A DNA stretch of 64,000 nucleotides from Propionibacteriales bacterium. GTDB taxonomy: Bacteria > Actinomycetota > Actinomycetes > Propionibacteriales > Nocardioidaceae. The number at the start of each line of letters is the position of its first letter. Position 1 is the first letter of the stretch. The stretch lies in NCBI GenBank assembly GCA_026392455.1, contig JAPLCB010000010.1, positions 186,001 through 250,000 of the forward strand. Reading direction: 5' to 3'. Position numbers and translations under genes: made by a program. Positions 25,592-34,850 of this stretch are shown piece by piece. The notes under the pieces were generated by a model. That model made no database searches. It was not told the origin of the DNA and worked only from the letters and a program-made list of their open reading frames with translations.

Positions 25592-26737
25592 ATGAGCCTG
25601 CAGTCCGCCGACCAGCCCGCCTCCGGTCCTGAGTCCGGCAGCCGGGTCCGGGTCGCCGTGGTCTTCGGAGGAAGGTCGAGCGAGCACGCGATCTCCTGCA
25701 TCTCGGCCGGCAGCGTGATCCGCGCGCTCGACCCCGCACGGTACGACGTGGTCCCGATCGGGATCACCACCGACGGACGCTGGGTGCTGGAGTCGGCCGA
25801 CCCGGATCGCCTGGCACTCGGCCCCGCGGGGGAGCTGCCCACCGTGACCGGCAACCGCGAGGTCGTGCTCGGTCCGAGCGCCGAGGTCCAGGTCTGGGAG
25901 CCCGGTGCTGTGCCTCAGGTGCTCGGCGAGGTCGACGTGGTCTTCCCGGTGATGCACGGTCCCTGGGGCCAGGACGGCACTCTGCAGGGTCTCCTGGAGC
26001 TCTCCGGGGTCCGCTACGTCGGCGCCGGCGTGCTGTCCTCCGCGGTGGGCACCGACAAGATGTTCATGAAGCTCCTCTTCTCGGCCCAAGGACTCCCGGT
26101 GCTGCCCTGGGTCCTGGTTCGTTCCCAGGCCTGGGAGCAGGACCCGGCCGCGATCTCCGAGGCAGTCGCGTCGCTGGGGTACCCGGTCTTCGTGAAGCCG
26201 GCCCGGGCCGGGTCCAGCTTCGGCATCAGCCGGGTCGACCGGGTCGAGGACCTGGCCGCGGCCATCGCCGAAGCCCAGCGGTTCGACCCCAAGGTGCTGG
26301 TCGAGGCCGCGGCGCTGGGGGCGCGTGAGGTCGAGATCGGGGTCATCGGCACGCTGGACGGCTCGGCCCCCCAGACCAGTGCGATCGCCGAGATCCGGGT
26401 TGACCAGGCCCATGCCTTCTACGACTTCGAGGCCAAGTACCTGCCGGAGCAGAACACGGCGCTCGACGTACCCGCCGACCTCGACGAGGCGGTAGCGGAG
26501 AAGGTCCGCAGGTGTGCCGTCGACGCGTTCGCCGCCCTGGACGTGGAGGGACTGGCGCGGGTCGACTTCTTCGTGTTCGACGACGGGAGGGTGGTGCTGA
26601 ACGAGGTGGAGACGATGCCCGGCTTCACCTCTACCTCGATGTTCCCGCGGATGTGGGCGGCCTCCGGTCTGGACTACCCCGAGCTGCTGGACCGGTTGAT
26701 CGCCCTGGCGCTCGCCCGCGGGACCGGTCTGCGCTGA
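25592..26737 (+). CDS. ddl: D-alanine--D-alanine ligase
   Basis: 381-residue ATP-grasp ligase making the D-Ala-D-Ala dipeptide of peptidoglycan. Features are VAVVFGGRSSEHAISCISAG near 17-36, the VMHGPWGQDGTLQGLLEL block, FVKPARAGSSFGISRV and NEVETMPGFTSTSMFPRMW. ATG at 25592 is chosen over an in-frame ATG 45 bases upstream that lacks a binding site. Its stop overlaps the thiL start (TGATG). Confidence 0.96.
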   Translation: MSLQSADQPASGPESGSRVRVAVVFGGRSSEHAISCISAGSVIRALDPARYDVVPIGITTDGRWVLESADPDRLALGPAGELPTVTGNREVVLGPSAEVQVWEPGAVPQVLGEVDVVFPVMHGPWGQDGTLQGLLELSGVRYVGAGVLSSAVGTDKMFMKLLFSAQGLPVLPWVLVRSQAWEQDPAAISEAVASLGYPVFVKPARAGSSFGISRVDRVEDLAAAIAEAQRFDPKVLVEAAALGAREVEIGVIGTLDGSAPQTSAIAEIRVDQAHAFYDFEAKYLPEQNTALDVPADLDEAVAEKVRRCAVDAFAALDVEGLARVDFFVFDDGRVVLNEVETMPGFTSTSMFPRMWAASGLDYPELLDRLIALALARGTGLR

Positions 26738-27684
26738 TGGCCACGGTCGGTGACCTCGGTGAGTTCGGGCTGATCTCCGCCTTCGTCGGTCGCTTTCCCC
26801 AGGGTCCGGCCGTCTTCGTCGGCCCCGGTGACGACGCGGCGCTGCTGCGGACCCCGAAGGGGCACGTGGTGGTCTCCACGGATCTCCTGGTCGAGCACCG
26901 GCACTTCCGGCAGGACTGGGCCTCGGCCACCGACATCGGACGCCGGGCGGCCGCGCAGAACCTCTCCGACATCAACGCGATGGGCGGTCGTGCCACGGCG
27001 CTCACCGTCGGTCTCGCGCTGCCCCCCGACCTTCCTGCGCAGTGGGTGCTCGACCTGGCCGACGGAATCGCCGCCGAGGCGGCGCTGGTCGGTGCCAGCA
27101 TCATCGGGGGAGACATCACCCGGGGCACGGAGATCGTCGTGGCGATCACGGTTCTGGGGGAGTGCTCGGTGGCACCGGTGCTGCGCAGCGGCGCCCGTCC
27201 CGGGGACGTCCTGGCCATCGCCGGCCGCCAGGGCTGGGCCGCGGCAGGCCTGGCGGTGCTCGGTCGCGGGTTCCGTTCGCCGCGCTCGGTGGTCGCCGCC
27301 CACCAGCGCCCCGAACCGCCGTACGAAGCTGGTCCGTTGGCCGCCGCGGGCGGCGCGACCGCGATGATCGACGTCTCCGACGGCCTGGTGGCCGACGTCG
27401 GTCACGTGGCGCAGAACTCTGGCGTCCGGATCGATATCTGGTCGACGGCCTTCACGATCGACGAGCCGCTCCAGTCAGTCGGTGCGGCGCTGGGCGTGGA
27501 CCCGCTCAGCTTCGTCCTCGGCGGCGGCGAGGACCACCCGCTGGTGGCGACCTTCCCGGCCGGGACGACGTTGCCGGCAGGTTTTCGAGCCGTCGGCGCC
27601 GTGACCGCGGCCGGCGAGGACGGCCCGGGCGTCACGGTCGACGGCGCGGTCTACGAGGGCGACCCCGGCTGGACCCACTTCTAG
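26737..27684 (+). CDS. thiL: Thiamine-monophosphate kinase
   Basis: 315 residues phosphorylating thiamine phosphate to the diphosphate cofactor. Motifs are GPGDDAALL near 31-39, STDLLVEHRHFR, NLSDINAMGGRATALTVGL and IDVSDGLVADVGHVA. Coupled to ddl by a 1-base overlap. Normal length. Confidence 0.94.
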   Translation: MATVGDLGEFGLISAFVGRFPQGPAVFVGPGDDAALLRTPKGHVVVSTDLLVEHRHFRQDWASATDIGRRAAAQNLSDINAMGGRATALTVGLALPPDLPAQWVLDLADGIAAEAALVGASIIGGDITRGTEIVVAITVLGECSVAPVLRSGARPGDVLAIAGRQGWAAAGLAVLGRGFRSPRSVVAAHQRPEPPYEAGPLAAAGGATAMIDVSDGLVADVGHVAQNSGVRIDIWSTAFTIDEPLQSVGAALGVDPLSFVLGGGEDHPLVATFPAGTTLPAGFRAVGAVTAAGEDGPGVTVDGAVYEGDPGWTHF

Positions 27685-27800
27685 CGAGTAGGGCCCGCCG
27701 CGCTGTTGAAAGAGGCCCGCCGCGCAGTCGAAAGGGGCCTCCGGCGCGGTCGGAACGAGCGGTCCGTGCGAAAGGCCACACTCGAGCGCGTGTCAGGCCC
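27685..27800. repeat. Intergenic repeat block B at the convergent thiL end
   Basis: Read on the minus strand it has the same order as block A: the 33-base element (27768-27800), then 22-base units GCGCGGCGGGCC-(10 nt) at about 27691-27740. It lies between convergent thiL and rpmB, next to a terminator. Confidence 0.6.
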
Positions 27801-27818
27801 TTCTCGACGGGACGCAAA

Positions 27819-27850
27819 AACGGCACGAACGCCGAAGCGTTCGCGCCGTT
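27819..27850 (-). terminator. Rho-independent terminator of rpmB
   Basis: 14-base arms (27819-27832 and 27837-27850, one internal mismatch) around a CGAA loop. In the rpmB direction the stem is followed by TTTTT (complement of 27816-27820), a canonical intrinsic terminator. Confidence 0.85.
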
Positions 27851-27873
27851 CAAGCAGCTAGCGGCCTAGCGGA

Positions 27874-28059
27874 CTAGCGGGAGACCTTGCCGGCCTTCAG
27901 GCAGCCGGTGCAGATGTTGACGCGCTTGGGGGCACCGTTGATCGTGGCGCGGACGCGCTGGATGTTGGGGTTGAAGCGGCGCTTCGTGATCTTGCGGGAC
28001 CACGGGCGGTTGTTGCCGAAGCCGGGCTTCTTGGCGCAGATGTCGCAGACGGCAGCCAC
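27874..28059 (-). CDS. rpmB: 50S ribosomal protein L28
   Basis: 61 residues, with RPWSRKITKRRFNPNIQRVR in the middle. Cysteines 5, 8, 50 and 53 form two CxxC pairs, so this is the zinc-binding (C+) form. GTG start. Transcribed alone, ending at the hairpin above. C+ and C- paralogues are commonly exchanged under zinc starvation; no C- copy is in this window. Confidence 0.96.
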   Translation of the reverse strand: MAAVCDICAKKPGFGNNRPWSRKITKRRFNPNIQRVRATINGAPKRVNICTGCLKAGKVSR

Positions 28060-28242
28060 CGTGCACTCCTTGGGTTTGCTTGTTACTAAGTCAGGGTCCC
28101 GGTGACGAAACAACTTCGATCCGGGCAACCGAAGAAGGATAAACGACACAGACCCCTGCGCGCGAATCGAGTGCAGGATCGGTAGCGTGATCCACATCAT
28201 TGCGCACACGCGATGGGGACCGACTCGGACCGGAGGTGAGGC

Positions 28243-29940
28243 ATGACGGCGGGGACGCGCGGCGAGCAGATCGCCACCTTCGACCTCGCGGCCGTACGCC
28301 GGTTCGCGGACCTGGCGGTCCAGGGTCTGGCAGCGGCCCGCGAGGAGATCGACGCCCTCAACGTCTACCCCGTTCCCGACGGTGACACCGGGACAAACAT
28401 GTACCTCACCATGGAGTCCGCCCTGGGCGCGCTGCGCGAGCACCTCGAGCAGGAAGCAGGCGAACCCGGCAGCGCGGATCAGGAGCCCGACCTGCGGGCG
28501 GCGCTCTCCGTGTACGGCCGGGCCGTCCTCCTCGGTGCCCGCGGGAACTCCGGGGTGATCCTCAGCCAGCTGCTCACCGCGCTCCTGCGCCGGATGGGCC
28601 AGGGGGGCCCCGACGACCGCTCCGCGGTCCTGATGGCCGAAGGGTTCGCGCTGGCCAGCGACGCCGCGTACGCCGCCGTCGGTACGCCGGTCGAGGGCAC
28701 CATGCTCAGCGTCGCCAAGGCGGCGGCGGTGGCGGCTGCGGCGCGCGCCGACGACCCCGAGGCCCACCTGGGCGACGTCCTGCGCGCAGCGGCGACGGCG
28801 GCCCGGGAGGCGCTGGCCCGGACCCCCGACCAGATGCAGCTGCTCCGCGACGCCGGCGTCGTCGACGCCGGCGGACGCGGCCTGTGCGTGATCCTCGACG
28901 CTGCCGAGACCGCGGTCACCGGCCAGCGGGCCGTCGGTGCCCCGCACGTGATGGGGGTGCGGGCGATCCCGCAGCCGCTGCCGACCGGGGACCTGACCGA
29001 GGACGGTCCGGCCTACGAGGTCATGTACCTGCTCGACATCGACGCGATCGACGCCGAGTACGAGGCCGCGATCATCAAGGAGCTGCGCGGCCGGCTCGGC
29101 GGGCTCGGCGACTCGCTGGTGGTCGTCGGCGGGGACGGTCTGTGGAACGTGCACGTGCACACCGACGACGTCGGATCGGCGGTCGAGGTCGGCATCGAAG
29201 CAGGTCGGCCGCGCCGGATCCGGGTCACCCACTTCGCCGAACAGGTCTCCCGGGCCCGCGACCGGCGTACGGCTCGGCGTGGACGCGCGGTCGTGGCCGT
29301 GGTCGCGGGGGAGGGACTCGGCCTGATCTTCCGCGAGGCCGGGGCCCACGTGCTGGTGGGCGGCCCCGGACGCCGCCCGAGCACCGGCGAGATCCTGGCC
29401 GCGGTCCTCGGCAGCGGGGCTCAGGAGGTCGTCGTCCTCCCGAACGACCCCGACACGCTCGCGGTCGCGGAGGCTGCCGCCGCGGCGGCCGAGGAGAGCG
29501 ACGGGATCAAGGTCGTGGTCGTCCCGACCCGGGCCCAGGTCCAGGGGATCGCCGCGATCGCCGTCCACGAGCCCGGCCGCAACTTCGACTCCGACGTCGT
29601 GCAGATGACGTCTGCCGCCCGCAGCACCCGGCACGGCGCCGTGACGATCGCGGCCCGGCAAGCGATCACGTCGGCCGGCCCCTGTGAACCGGGGGACGTG
29701 CTCGGGGTTCTCCAGGGCGACTTCGCGATCGTCGGCGTCGACCGCTTCGAGGTCGCCACCGGACTGCTTGAGCGGATGCTGGCCGGCGGCGGTGAGCTGG
29801 TGACGCTGGTCGGCGGTGAGGACTGCGGCGACCTGGTCGAGCGGTGCCAGGACTGGATCGAGGCCCACCACGCCGGCATCGACGTCCAGCTCTACGACGG
29901 TGGCCAGGAGCGCTACCCGCTGCTGCTCGCGGTCGAGTGA
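28243..29940 (+). CDS. DAK2/FakA-like kinase-domain protein
   Basis: 565 residues. The N-terminal DAK2 (DhaL-like) domain shows NVYPVPDGDTGTNMYLTM at 41-58, where the Asp residues bind Mg-ATP, and ARGNSGVILSQLL. The C-terminal half resembles the FakA middle and C-terminal regions (VVVLPNDPDTLAVAEAA, QGDFAIVGVD). In Firmicutes FakA phosphorylates fatty acids bound by FakB/DegV proteins; no fakB is present here. It lies 4 bases before recG, as usual in Actinobacteria. Confidence 0.85.
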   Translation: MTAGTRGEQIATFDLAAVRRFADLAVQGLAAAREEIDALNVYPVPDGDTGTNMYLTMESALGALREHLEQEAGEPGSADQEPDLRAALSVYGRAVLLGARGNSGVILSQLLTALLRRMGQGGPDDRSAVLMAEGFALASDAAYAAVGTPVEGTMLSVAKAAAVAAAARADDPEAHLGDVLRAAATAAREALARTPDQMQLLRDAGVVDAGGRGLCVILDAAETAVTGQRAVGAPHVMGVRAIPQPLPTGDLTEDGPAYEVMYLLDIDAIDAEYEAAIIKELRGRLGGLGDSLVVVGGDGLWNVHVHTDDVGSAVEVGIEAGRPRRIRVTHFAEQVSRARDRRTARRGRAVVAVVAGEGLGLIFREAGAHVLVGGPGRRPSTGEILAAVLGSGAQEVVVLPNDPDTLAVAEAAAAAAEESDGIKVVVVPTRAQVQGIAAIAVHEPGRNFDSDVVQMTSAARSTRHGAVTIAARQAITSAGPCEPGDVLGVLQGDFAIVGVDRFEVATGLLERMLAGGGELVTLVGGEDCGDLVERCQDWIEAHHAGIDVQLYDGGQERYPLLLAVE

Positions 29941-29944
29941 CCCG

Positions 29945-32113
29945 ATGAGGATCGAGTGGAGCTCGCCCTTGACCGTGCTCGGTGGCAAGCAGGCGGACAA
30001 GGTGGTCAAGGAGACCGGGTTCGCGACGGTCGCCGACCTGCTGGCGCACTATCCGCGGACCTACGTCGAGAAGGGCCGGCTCAGCGAGCTGGCCGACCTG
30101 GTCGAGGGTGACCTGCTCTCGATGGTCGGCGAGGTGGTCCGCTCCGAGCTCAAGACCTACACCGACCGGCGCACCCAGCGGCAGGCGTACCGGGTCCTGC
30201 TCCAGGTCAAGGGCGAGGGAGGCACCCTGGCGATGACCTTCTTCGCCAAGTCCCGGGGAGTCGCCACGTTCCACGAGAACGTGTTCCGGCCGGGAGCGAT
30301 CGGGATGTTCTCCGGGAAGCTCAAGTGGTTCAACGGGCGCTGGGACCTGAACAACCCCAACTACCGGATGTACGGCGCGGAGGGGGATGCTGCCGAGGCC
30401 CTGGCGAAGATGCCTGACCTGATCCCCGTCTACCCCGCGGCCGGCAAGGTCGACAGCTGGGGGTTGGAGGAGCTGATCGGACTGGCCCTCGACCTGGTCG
30501 AGGAGATCCCGGACCCGCTGCCCGGGGCGATCCGGCAGGAGCGGGAGCTGCTCACCGCGGACCAGGCTCTGCGCTGGATCCACCGTCCCGACGACCACCG
30601 TCAGCTCGGTGCGGCCCGCAAGCGCCTGAAGTACGACGAGGCCTTCGTGACCCAGATGGTCCTCGCCCGGCGTCGTGCCGAGCACCGGGCCGAGCCGGCG
30701 ACGCCGCGGCCACGAGCGGCGGGCGGCATCCTGGACGCCTTCGACGGGCGGTTGCCGTTCACCCTGACGGCCGGTCAGGTCAGGGTCGGGGACGAGATCG
30801 CCACCGAGCTGGCCACCCCGCACCCGATGCACCGCCTGCTCCAGGGCGAGGTCGGGTCGGGCAAGACACTGGTCGCGCTCCGCGCGATGCTGCAGGTCGT
30901 CGATGCCGGCGGCCAGGCCGCTCTGCTCGCACCGACCGAGGTCCTCGCGCAGCAGCACCTGCGTTCGATGCGGGCGATGCTGGGCGACCTGGGGGAAGGT
31001 GGTCAGCTCGGCGGCGCGGAGGTGGCCACCAGGGTCACGCTGCTGACCGGGTCGATGAACACCGCCACCCGCCGGCAGGCGATGCTCGACGCGGCCAGCG
31101 GTGAGGCCGGCATCGTGATCGGCACCCATGCGCTGCTCGAGGACAAGGTTCAGTTCTGCGACCTGGGCCTGGTCGTCGTGGACGAGCAGCACCGGTTCGG
31201 CGTCGAGCAGCGCGCGGCCCTGACCGGCAAGGCCGGGACGCCGCCGCACGTCCTGGTGATGACCGCGACCCCGATCCCGCGGACGGTGGCGATGACGGTG
31301 TTCGGCGACCTGGACACCTCGACGTTGGCCGAGCTGCCCGCGGGGCGCGGCGAGATCCAGACCAGCGTGGTCCCCGTGCGGGTCCAGCCTGCTTGGCTGC
31401 ACCGGGCCTGGACCCGGATCCGGGAGGAGGTCGGCAAGGGGCGGCAGGCCTACGTGGTCTGCGCCCGGATCGGTGACGAGCCACCGCCCGAGGAAGGTCC
31501 CGACCTGCACTCCGTCGAGGACCTCGCTCCGGAGCTCTCCGGCGGTCCGCTGGCGGGTCTGCGGGTCGAGAAGCTGCACGGCAGGATGACGCCCGACGAC
31601 AAGGACCGGGTGATGCAGGCGTTCGCCGCGGGTCGGGTCGACGTGCTGGTCTCCACGACCGTGATCGAGGTCGGGGTCGACGTGCCGAACTCGACGGTGA
31701 TGGTGATCATGGACGCCGACCGGTTCGGCGTCTCGCAGCTGCACCAGCTCCGTGGCCGGATCGGCCGCGGTGGACACGCGGGCCTCTGCTTGCTGATCAC
31801 CACGGCCGCTCCGGACTCGCCGAGCATGGAGCGGCTGACGGCGGTCGCCGGGACCAGGGACGGGTTCGAGCTCTCCCGGATCGACCTCGAGCAGCGGCGG
31901 GAGGGCAACGTCCTCGGTGTCGAGCAGAGCGGCCGGCGGTCCTTCCTCAAGCAGCTCTCGGTGCTGCACGACGAGGACGTCATCGTCGCTGCGCGTGAAG
32001 AGGCCGCGGCCTACCTGGAGCAGGACCCGGACCTGACCGGTGCGCCCGTCCTCGCGGCCGCTGTCGCGGCGATCGAGGACTCCGAACGAGCTGCCTACCT
32101 GGACAAGGGATGA
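29945..32113 (+). CDS. recG: ATP-dependent DNA helicase RecG
   Basis: 722 residues, regressing stalled replication forks. An N-terminal wedge/OB region is followed by Walker A GEVGSGKT at 301-308, the DEQH box at 413-416, VMTATPIPRTVAMTVFGDLD, and the C-terminal TTVIEVGVDVPNSTVMVI and QLHQLRGRIGRG blocks. ATG at 29945. It ends in an ATGA overlap with rsmD. Confidence 0.96.
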   Translation: MRIEWSSPLTVLGGKQADKVVKETGFATVADLLAHYPRTYVEKGRLSELADLVEGDLLSMVGEVVRSELKTYTDRRTQRQAYRVLLQVKGEGGTLAMTFFAKSRGVATFHENVFRPGAIGMFSGKLKWFNGRWDLNNPNYRMYGAEGDAAEALAKMPDLIPVYPAAGKVDSWGLEELIGLALDLVEEIPDPLPGAIRQERELLTADQALRWIHRPDDHRQLGAARKRLKYDEAFVTQMVLARRRAEHRAEPATPRPRAAGGILDAFDGRLPFTLTAGQVRVGDEIATELATPHPMHRLLQGEVGSGKTLVALRAMLQVVDAGGQAALLAPTEVLAQQHLRSMRAMLGDLGEGGQLGGAEVATRVTLLTGSMNTATRRQAMLDAASGEAGIVIGTHALLEDKVQFCDLGLVVVDEQHRFGVEQRAALTGKAGTPPHVLVMTATPIPRTVAMTVFGDLDTSTLAELPAGRGEIQTSVVPVRVQPAWLHRAWTRIREEVGKGRQAYVVCARIGDEPPPEEGPDLHSVEDLAPELSGGPLAGLRVEKLHGRMTPDDKDRVMQAFAAGRVDVLVSTTVIEVGVDVPNSTVMVIMDADRFGVSQLHQLRGRIGRGGHAGLCLLITTAAPDSPSMERLTAVAGTRDGFELSRIDLEQRREGNVLGVEQSGRRSFLKQLSVLHDEDVIVAAREEAAAYLEQDPDLTGAPVLAAAVAAIEDSERAAYLDKG

Positions 32114-32694
32114 CCCGGATCATCGCCGGCACCGCGAAGGGCCGGAAGCTGAGGACGCCCCCCGGTGACGCCACCCGACCGACGTCGGACCGGGTCCGGG
32201 AGGCGTTGTTCTCGGCGCTCGAGTCCCGGTTCGGGTCGCTGCACGGACTCCGCCTGCTCGACCTGTACGCCGGGTCCGGCGCGGTGGCGCTCGAGGCAGC
32301 CTCCCGGGGTGCTTCCGGGGTGGTCGCGGTCGAGTCGGACCGTCGTACGGCAGCGCTGATCAGCGAGAACATCCGTACCCTCGGCCTGGCTGTGGAGGTC
32401 CGCGCGGACACGGTCGAGCGGGTCCTGGGCACCGCCCCGCGGGACCCGTACGACGTGGTGTTCCTCGACCCGCCGTACCCGCTCGCGGCCGAGGACGTCG
32501 CCGCAGTCCTCGGGCTGCTGGTGGACCGCGACTGGCTCGCGCCGGGCGCGGCTGTCGTGGTGGAGCGTTCGCGGCGTAGCGTTGAACCTGCATGGCCGGA
32601 CGGGCACGGCGGCACTCGCTCGAAGAAGTACGGCGACACGGTGCTTTGGTACCTTCAGCGCGCCCACGACGACGACGGTCAACCTGAGGAGTAG
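32110..32694 (+). CDS. rsmD: 16S rRNA (guanine966-N2)-methyltransferase
   Basis: 194 residues. Starts MTRIIAGTAKGRKL, has RPTSDRVREALFSAL, the SAM site LDLYAGSGAVALEAASRG, and the N-methyltransferase motif DPPY at 120-123. Overlaps recG and precedes coaD by two bases, the standard rsmD-coaD pairing. Confidence 0.95.
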   Translation: MTRIIAGTAKGRKLRTPPGDATRPTSDRVREALFSALESRFGSLHGLRLLDLYAGSGAVALEAASRGASGVVAVESDRRTAALISENIRTLGLAVEVRADTVERVLGTAPRDPYDVVFLDPPYPLAAEDVAAVLGLLVDRDWLAPGAAVVVERSRRSVEPAWPDGHGGTRSKKYGDTVLWYLQRAHDDDGQPEE

Positions 32695-32696
32695 CA

Positions 32697-33203
32697 GTGC
32701 GGAAAGCGGTCTGCCCGGGATCCTTCGACCCGGTGACCAACGGCCACCTCGACATCATCTCGAGGACCTCGGCGCTGTTCGACGAGGTCGTCGTCGCCAT
32801 CGGGGTGAACAAGGCCAAGGCCAGTGCCCGGTTGTTCAGCGCCGAGGAGCGGATCGCGATGCTCGAGCAGGCCTGCGCGCCGTTCGGGAACGTCACCGTG
32901 GCGGGCTTCGAAGGACTGCTCACCTCGTTCTGCGAGGAGAACGGCATCAAGGCGATCGTCAAGGGGCTCCGGGCGGTCAGCGACTTCGACTACGAGCTGC
33001 AGATGGCGCAGATGAACTCGTCCCTGGTCGACGTCGAGACCATCTTCATCCCGACCAGCCCCGAGTACTCGTTCCTGGCGTCCTCCCTGGTCAAGGAGGT
33101 CGCCACCTTCGGCGGCGACGTGTCCCGGCTCGTGCCGGAGTTCGTTCTCGCCCGGCTCACCGAACGGCTCGCCGAGAAGCGCTCCGCAGCGCCGGGTGCC
33201 TGA
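32697..33203 (+). CDS. coaD: Phosphopantetheine adenylyltransferase
   Basis: 168 residues, the penultimate step of coenzyme A synthesis. CPGSFDPVTNGHLDII contains the TxGH nucleotidyl-transfer motif (14-17); KGLRAVSDFDYELQMAQMN and the C-terminal SSLVKEVATFGGDVS are intact. GTG start after GAGGAG. Confidence 0.96.
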   Translation: MRKAVCPGSFDPVTNGHLDIISRTSALFDEVVVAIGVNKAKASARLFSAEERIAMLEQACAPFGNVTVAGFEGLLTSFCEENGIKAIVKGLRAVSDFDYELQMAQMNSSLVDVETIFIPTSPEYSFLASSLVKEVATFGGDVSRLVPEFVLARLTERLAEKRSAAPGA

Positions 33204-33848
33204 GTGAAGGACGACATCGACGCGCGGCTGCGCGACCTGAGGGCGGCGATCGACGCAGCCAGGTCGGTGCCGATGTCTGCGTCGGTGATGATCAACAAGG
33301 TCGAGGTGCTGGCGGCGGTCGCCGAGCTCGAGGCCGCCATCGACGGCACCCTCAGCCACGCCTCCGAGGTGGTCGAGGACCGGGACGCCTTCCTGGACAC
33401 CGGCCGGTTGGAGGCCATCGAGCTGGTCCGTGAGGCCGAGCGTCGCAGCGAGGACCTGGCCAGCGACACCGGGATGTTCCGGCTCGCGCAGCTGCGGGCC
33501 GAGGAGATCACCCAGGCCGCGGAGCAGGAGGCCGCCGCGCTCCGCGCCGAGACGGACGCCTACATCGAGGAGAAGCTCGCCAACTTCGAGCACACCCTGG
33601 AGAAGGCTGCCGACCGGATCCGGGTCGGTCGCGAGAACCTCGCGAACCAGGGCATCGCCGATGAGGCGCTCCGGGTCGAGACCGTCCAGTACGTCGCCGA
33701 GCAGCTCACCGAGTTCGAGGCGACCCTGGTCGGGACCGCCGAGGTCGCGCGCAAGGGCCGGGCCCAGCTCACCGGCGGCCACGTCCACGGGCTCGGGGAC
33801 GACAGCGACGTCGCCGAGATCAGCCTGTCGGAGCACCTGGAACGCTGA
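33204..33848 (+). CDS. Conserved coiled-coil protein (DivIVA-like features)
   Basis: 214 residues, mostly Glu/Ala-rich helix (LAQLRAEEITQAAEQEAAAL), with a short N-terminal block SVPMSASVMINKVEVLAAV. Genes of this type occupy the same slot between coaD and yceD in other Actinobacteria. The helix pattern recalls DivIVA/Wag31 and ATP-synthase b-type coils, but no full DivIVA motif is present. GTG immediately follows the coaD stop. Confidence 0.65.
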   Translation: MKDDIDARLRDLRAAIDAARSVPMSASVMINKVEVLAAVAELEAAIDGTLSHASEVVEDRDAFLDTGRLEAIELVREAERRSEDLASDTGMFRLAQLRAEEITQAAEQEAAALRAETDAYIEEKLANFEHTLEKAADRIRVGRENLANQGIADEALRVETVQYVAEQLTEFEATLVGTAEVARKGRAQLTGGHVHGLGDDSDVAEISLSEHLER

Positions 33849-33991
33849 CCGTGGGTGGTCCGTCGGTTTCCCGGGTGAGACCCCACGGGGAAAGCGTCAA
33901 ACCATGGGGGCAGCTTGTCCGATTGGCCCCGAGGTGCTCGCTGCGGCTAGACTCCCGGAGGTTCTGACGAAGCATCAACGGAAGTGACATC

Positions 33992-34576
33992 TTGCGCAAT
34001 CTCGACCCGAGAGCGCCGCTCGTGCTCGATACACGCGAGCTCGGCCGCCGCCCGGGGTCTCAGCGCACGGTGACACACACCGCGGAAGCTCCGGCAGAGC
34101 TGGGTATCGAAATCCTGGGCGTGCCTGAGGGTTCGGAGGTCACCTTTGACCTGCGGCTCGAGGCTGTCATGGAGGGTGTACTCGTCAGCGGGACGGCGTC
34201 AGCCGACCTCGAGGGTGAGTGCGCGCGGTGCCTGGAGCCGATCGAGGACAACCTCACGATCGACATCCAGGAGCTGTACCTCTACGACGACTCCCGAGAC
34301 GGCCACGGTGTCTCGAAAGATGACAGCGAGGTCGACGAGGAGACCGATGTCCGTCGGACCGAGGGCGATCTGATCGACCTCGAGCCGCTCCTGCGGGATG
34401 CGGTGGTGCTCGCACTGCCGTTCCAGCCGTTGTGCCAGGACGACTGTCCGGGACTGTGCGTCGACTGCGGCGCACGCCTGGCCGACGACCCGGACCACCA
34501 GCACGAGGAGCCGGTTGACCCGCGGTGGGCTGCGCTGCAGACCATCGAGGCAAGCACCGCAACCGACGACCAGTAG
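33992..34576 (+). CDS. yceD: DUF177 (YceD-like) protein
   Basis: 194 residues. Contains [20 protein letters not shown] and the C-terminal [14 protein letters not shown] cysteine cluster typical of actinobacterial YceD. It is always next to rpmF and is thought to act in 23S rRNA or ribosome assembly. TTG start at 33992 with GGAAG upstream. A promoter-like TTGGCC-N19-TAGACT lies ahead at about 33925-33955. Confidence 0.9.
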   Translation: MRNLDPRAPLVLDTRELGRRPGSQRTVTHTAEAPAELGIEILGVPEGSEVTFDLRLEAVMEGVLVSGTASADLEGECARCLEPIEDNLTIDIQELYLYDDSRDGHGVSKDDSEVDEETDVRRTEGDLIDLEPLLRDAVVLALPFQPLCQDDCPGLCVDCGARLADDPDHQHEEPVDPRWAALQTIEASTATDDQ

Positions 34577-34613
34577 TCGCCCGAGAACCAGCACCCAGAC
34601 GTGGAAACAACCT

Positions 34614-34632
34614 GGCCAGGATCCTCCTGGCC
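34614..34632 (+). promoter_or_regulatory. Hairpin in the rpmF leader
   Basis: GGCCAGG and CCTGGCC pair perfectly around a 5-base loop, ending 5 bases before the AAGGAG site of rpmF. It could modulate rpmF relative to yceD. Confidence 0.4.
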
Positions 34633-34650
34633 GCTGACAAGGAGTACATC

Positions 34651-34836
34651 GTGGCTGTCCCGAAGCGGAAGATGTCGCGCAGCAACACGCGCCACCGTCG
34701 TTCGGCCTGGAAGACCGTTGCGCCGTCGCTGGTGAACTGCACCAACCCGGCCTGCGGCTCCAAGCACCTGCCGCACCGTGCGTGCCCCGAATGCGGTCAG
34801 TACGGCGCCAAGGCCGACCGCCGCCAGGTCATCTGA
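34651..34836 (+). CDS. rpmF: 50S ribosomal protein L32
   Basis: 61 residues: [20 protein letters not shown] followed by two zinc-ligand Cys pairs (CTNPAC and CPEC). GTG at 34651, 7 bases after AAGGAG, is the clear start. Confidence 0.96.
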   Translation: MAVPKRKMSRSNTRHRRSAWKTVAPSLVNCTNPACGSKHLPHRACPECGQYGAKADRRQVI

Positions 34837-34850
34837 CCCGGCTCAACACC

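Noticed and set aside
26512-26736. Longer ThiL starting inside ddl
   Set aside because: The extension is Arg-rich frame shadow of ddl; ATG 26737 in the TGATG overlap gives the normal ThiL start.
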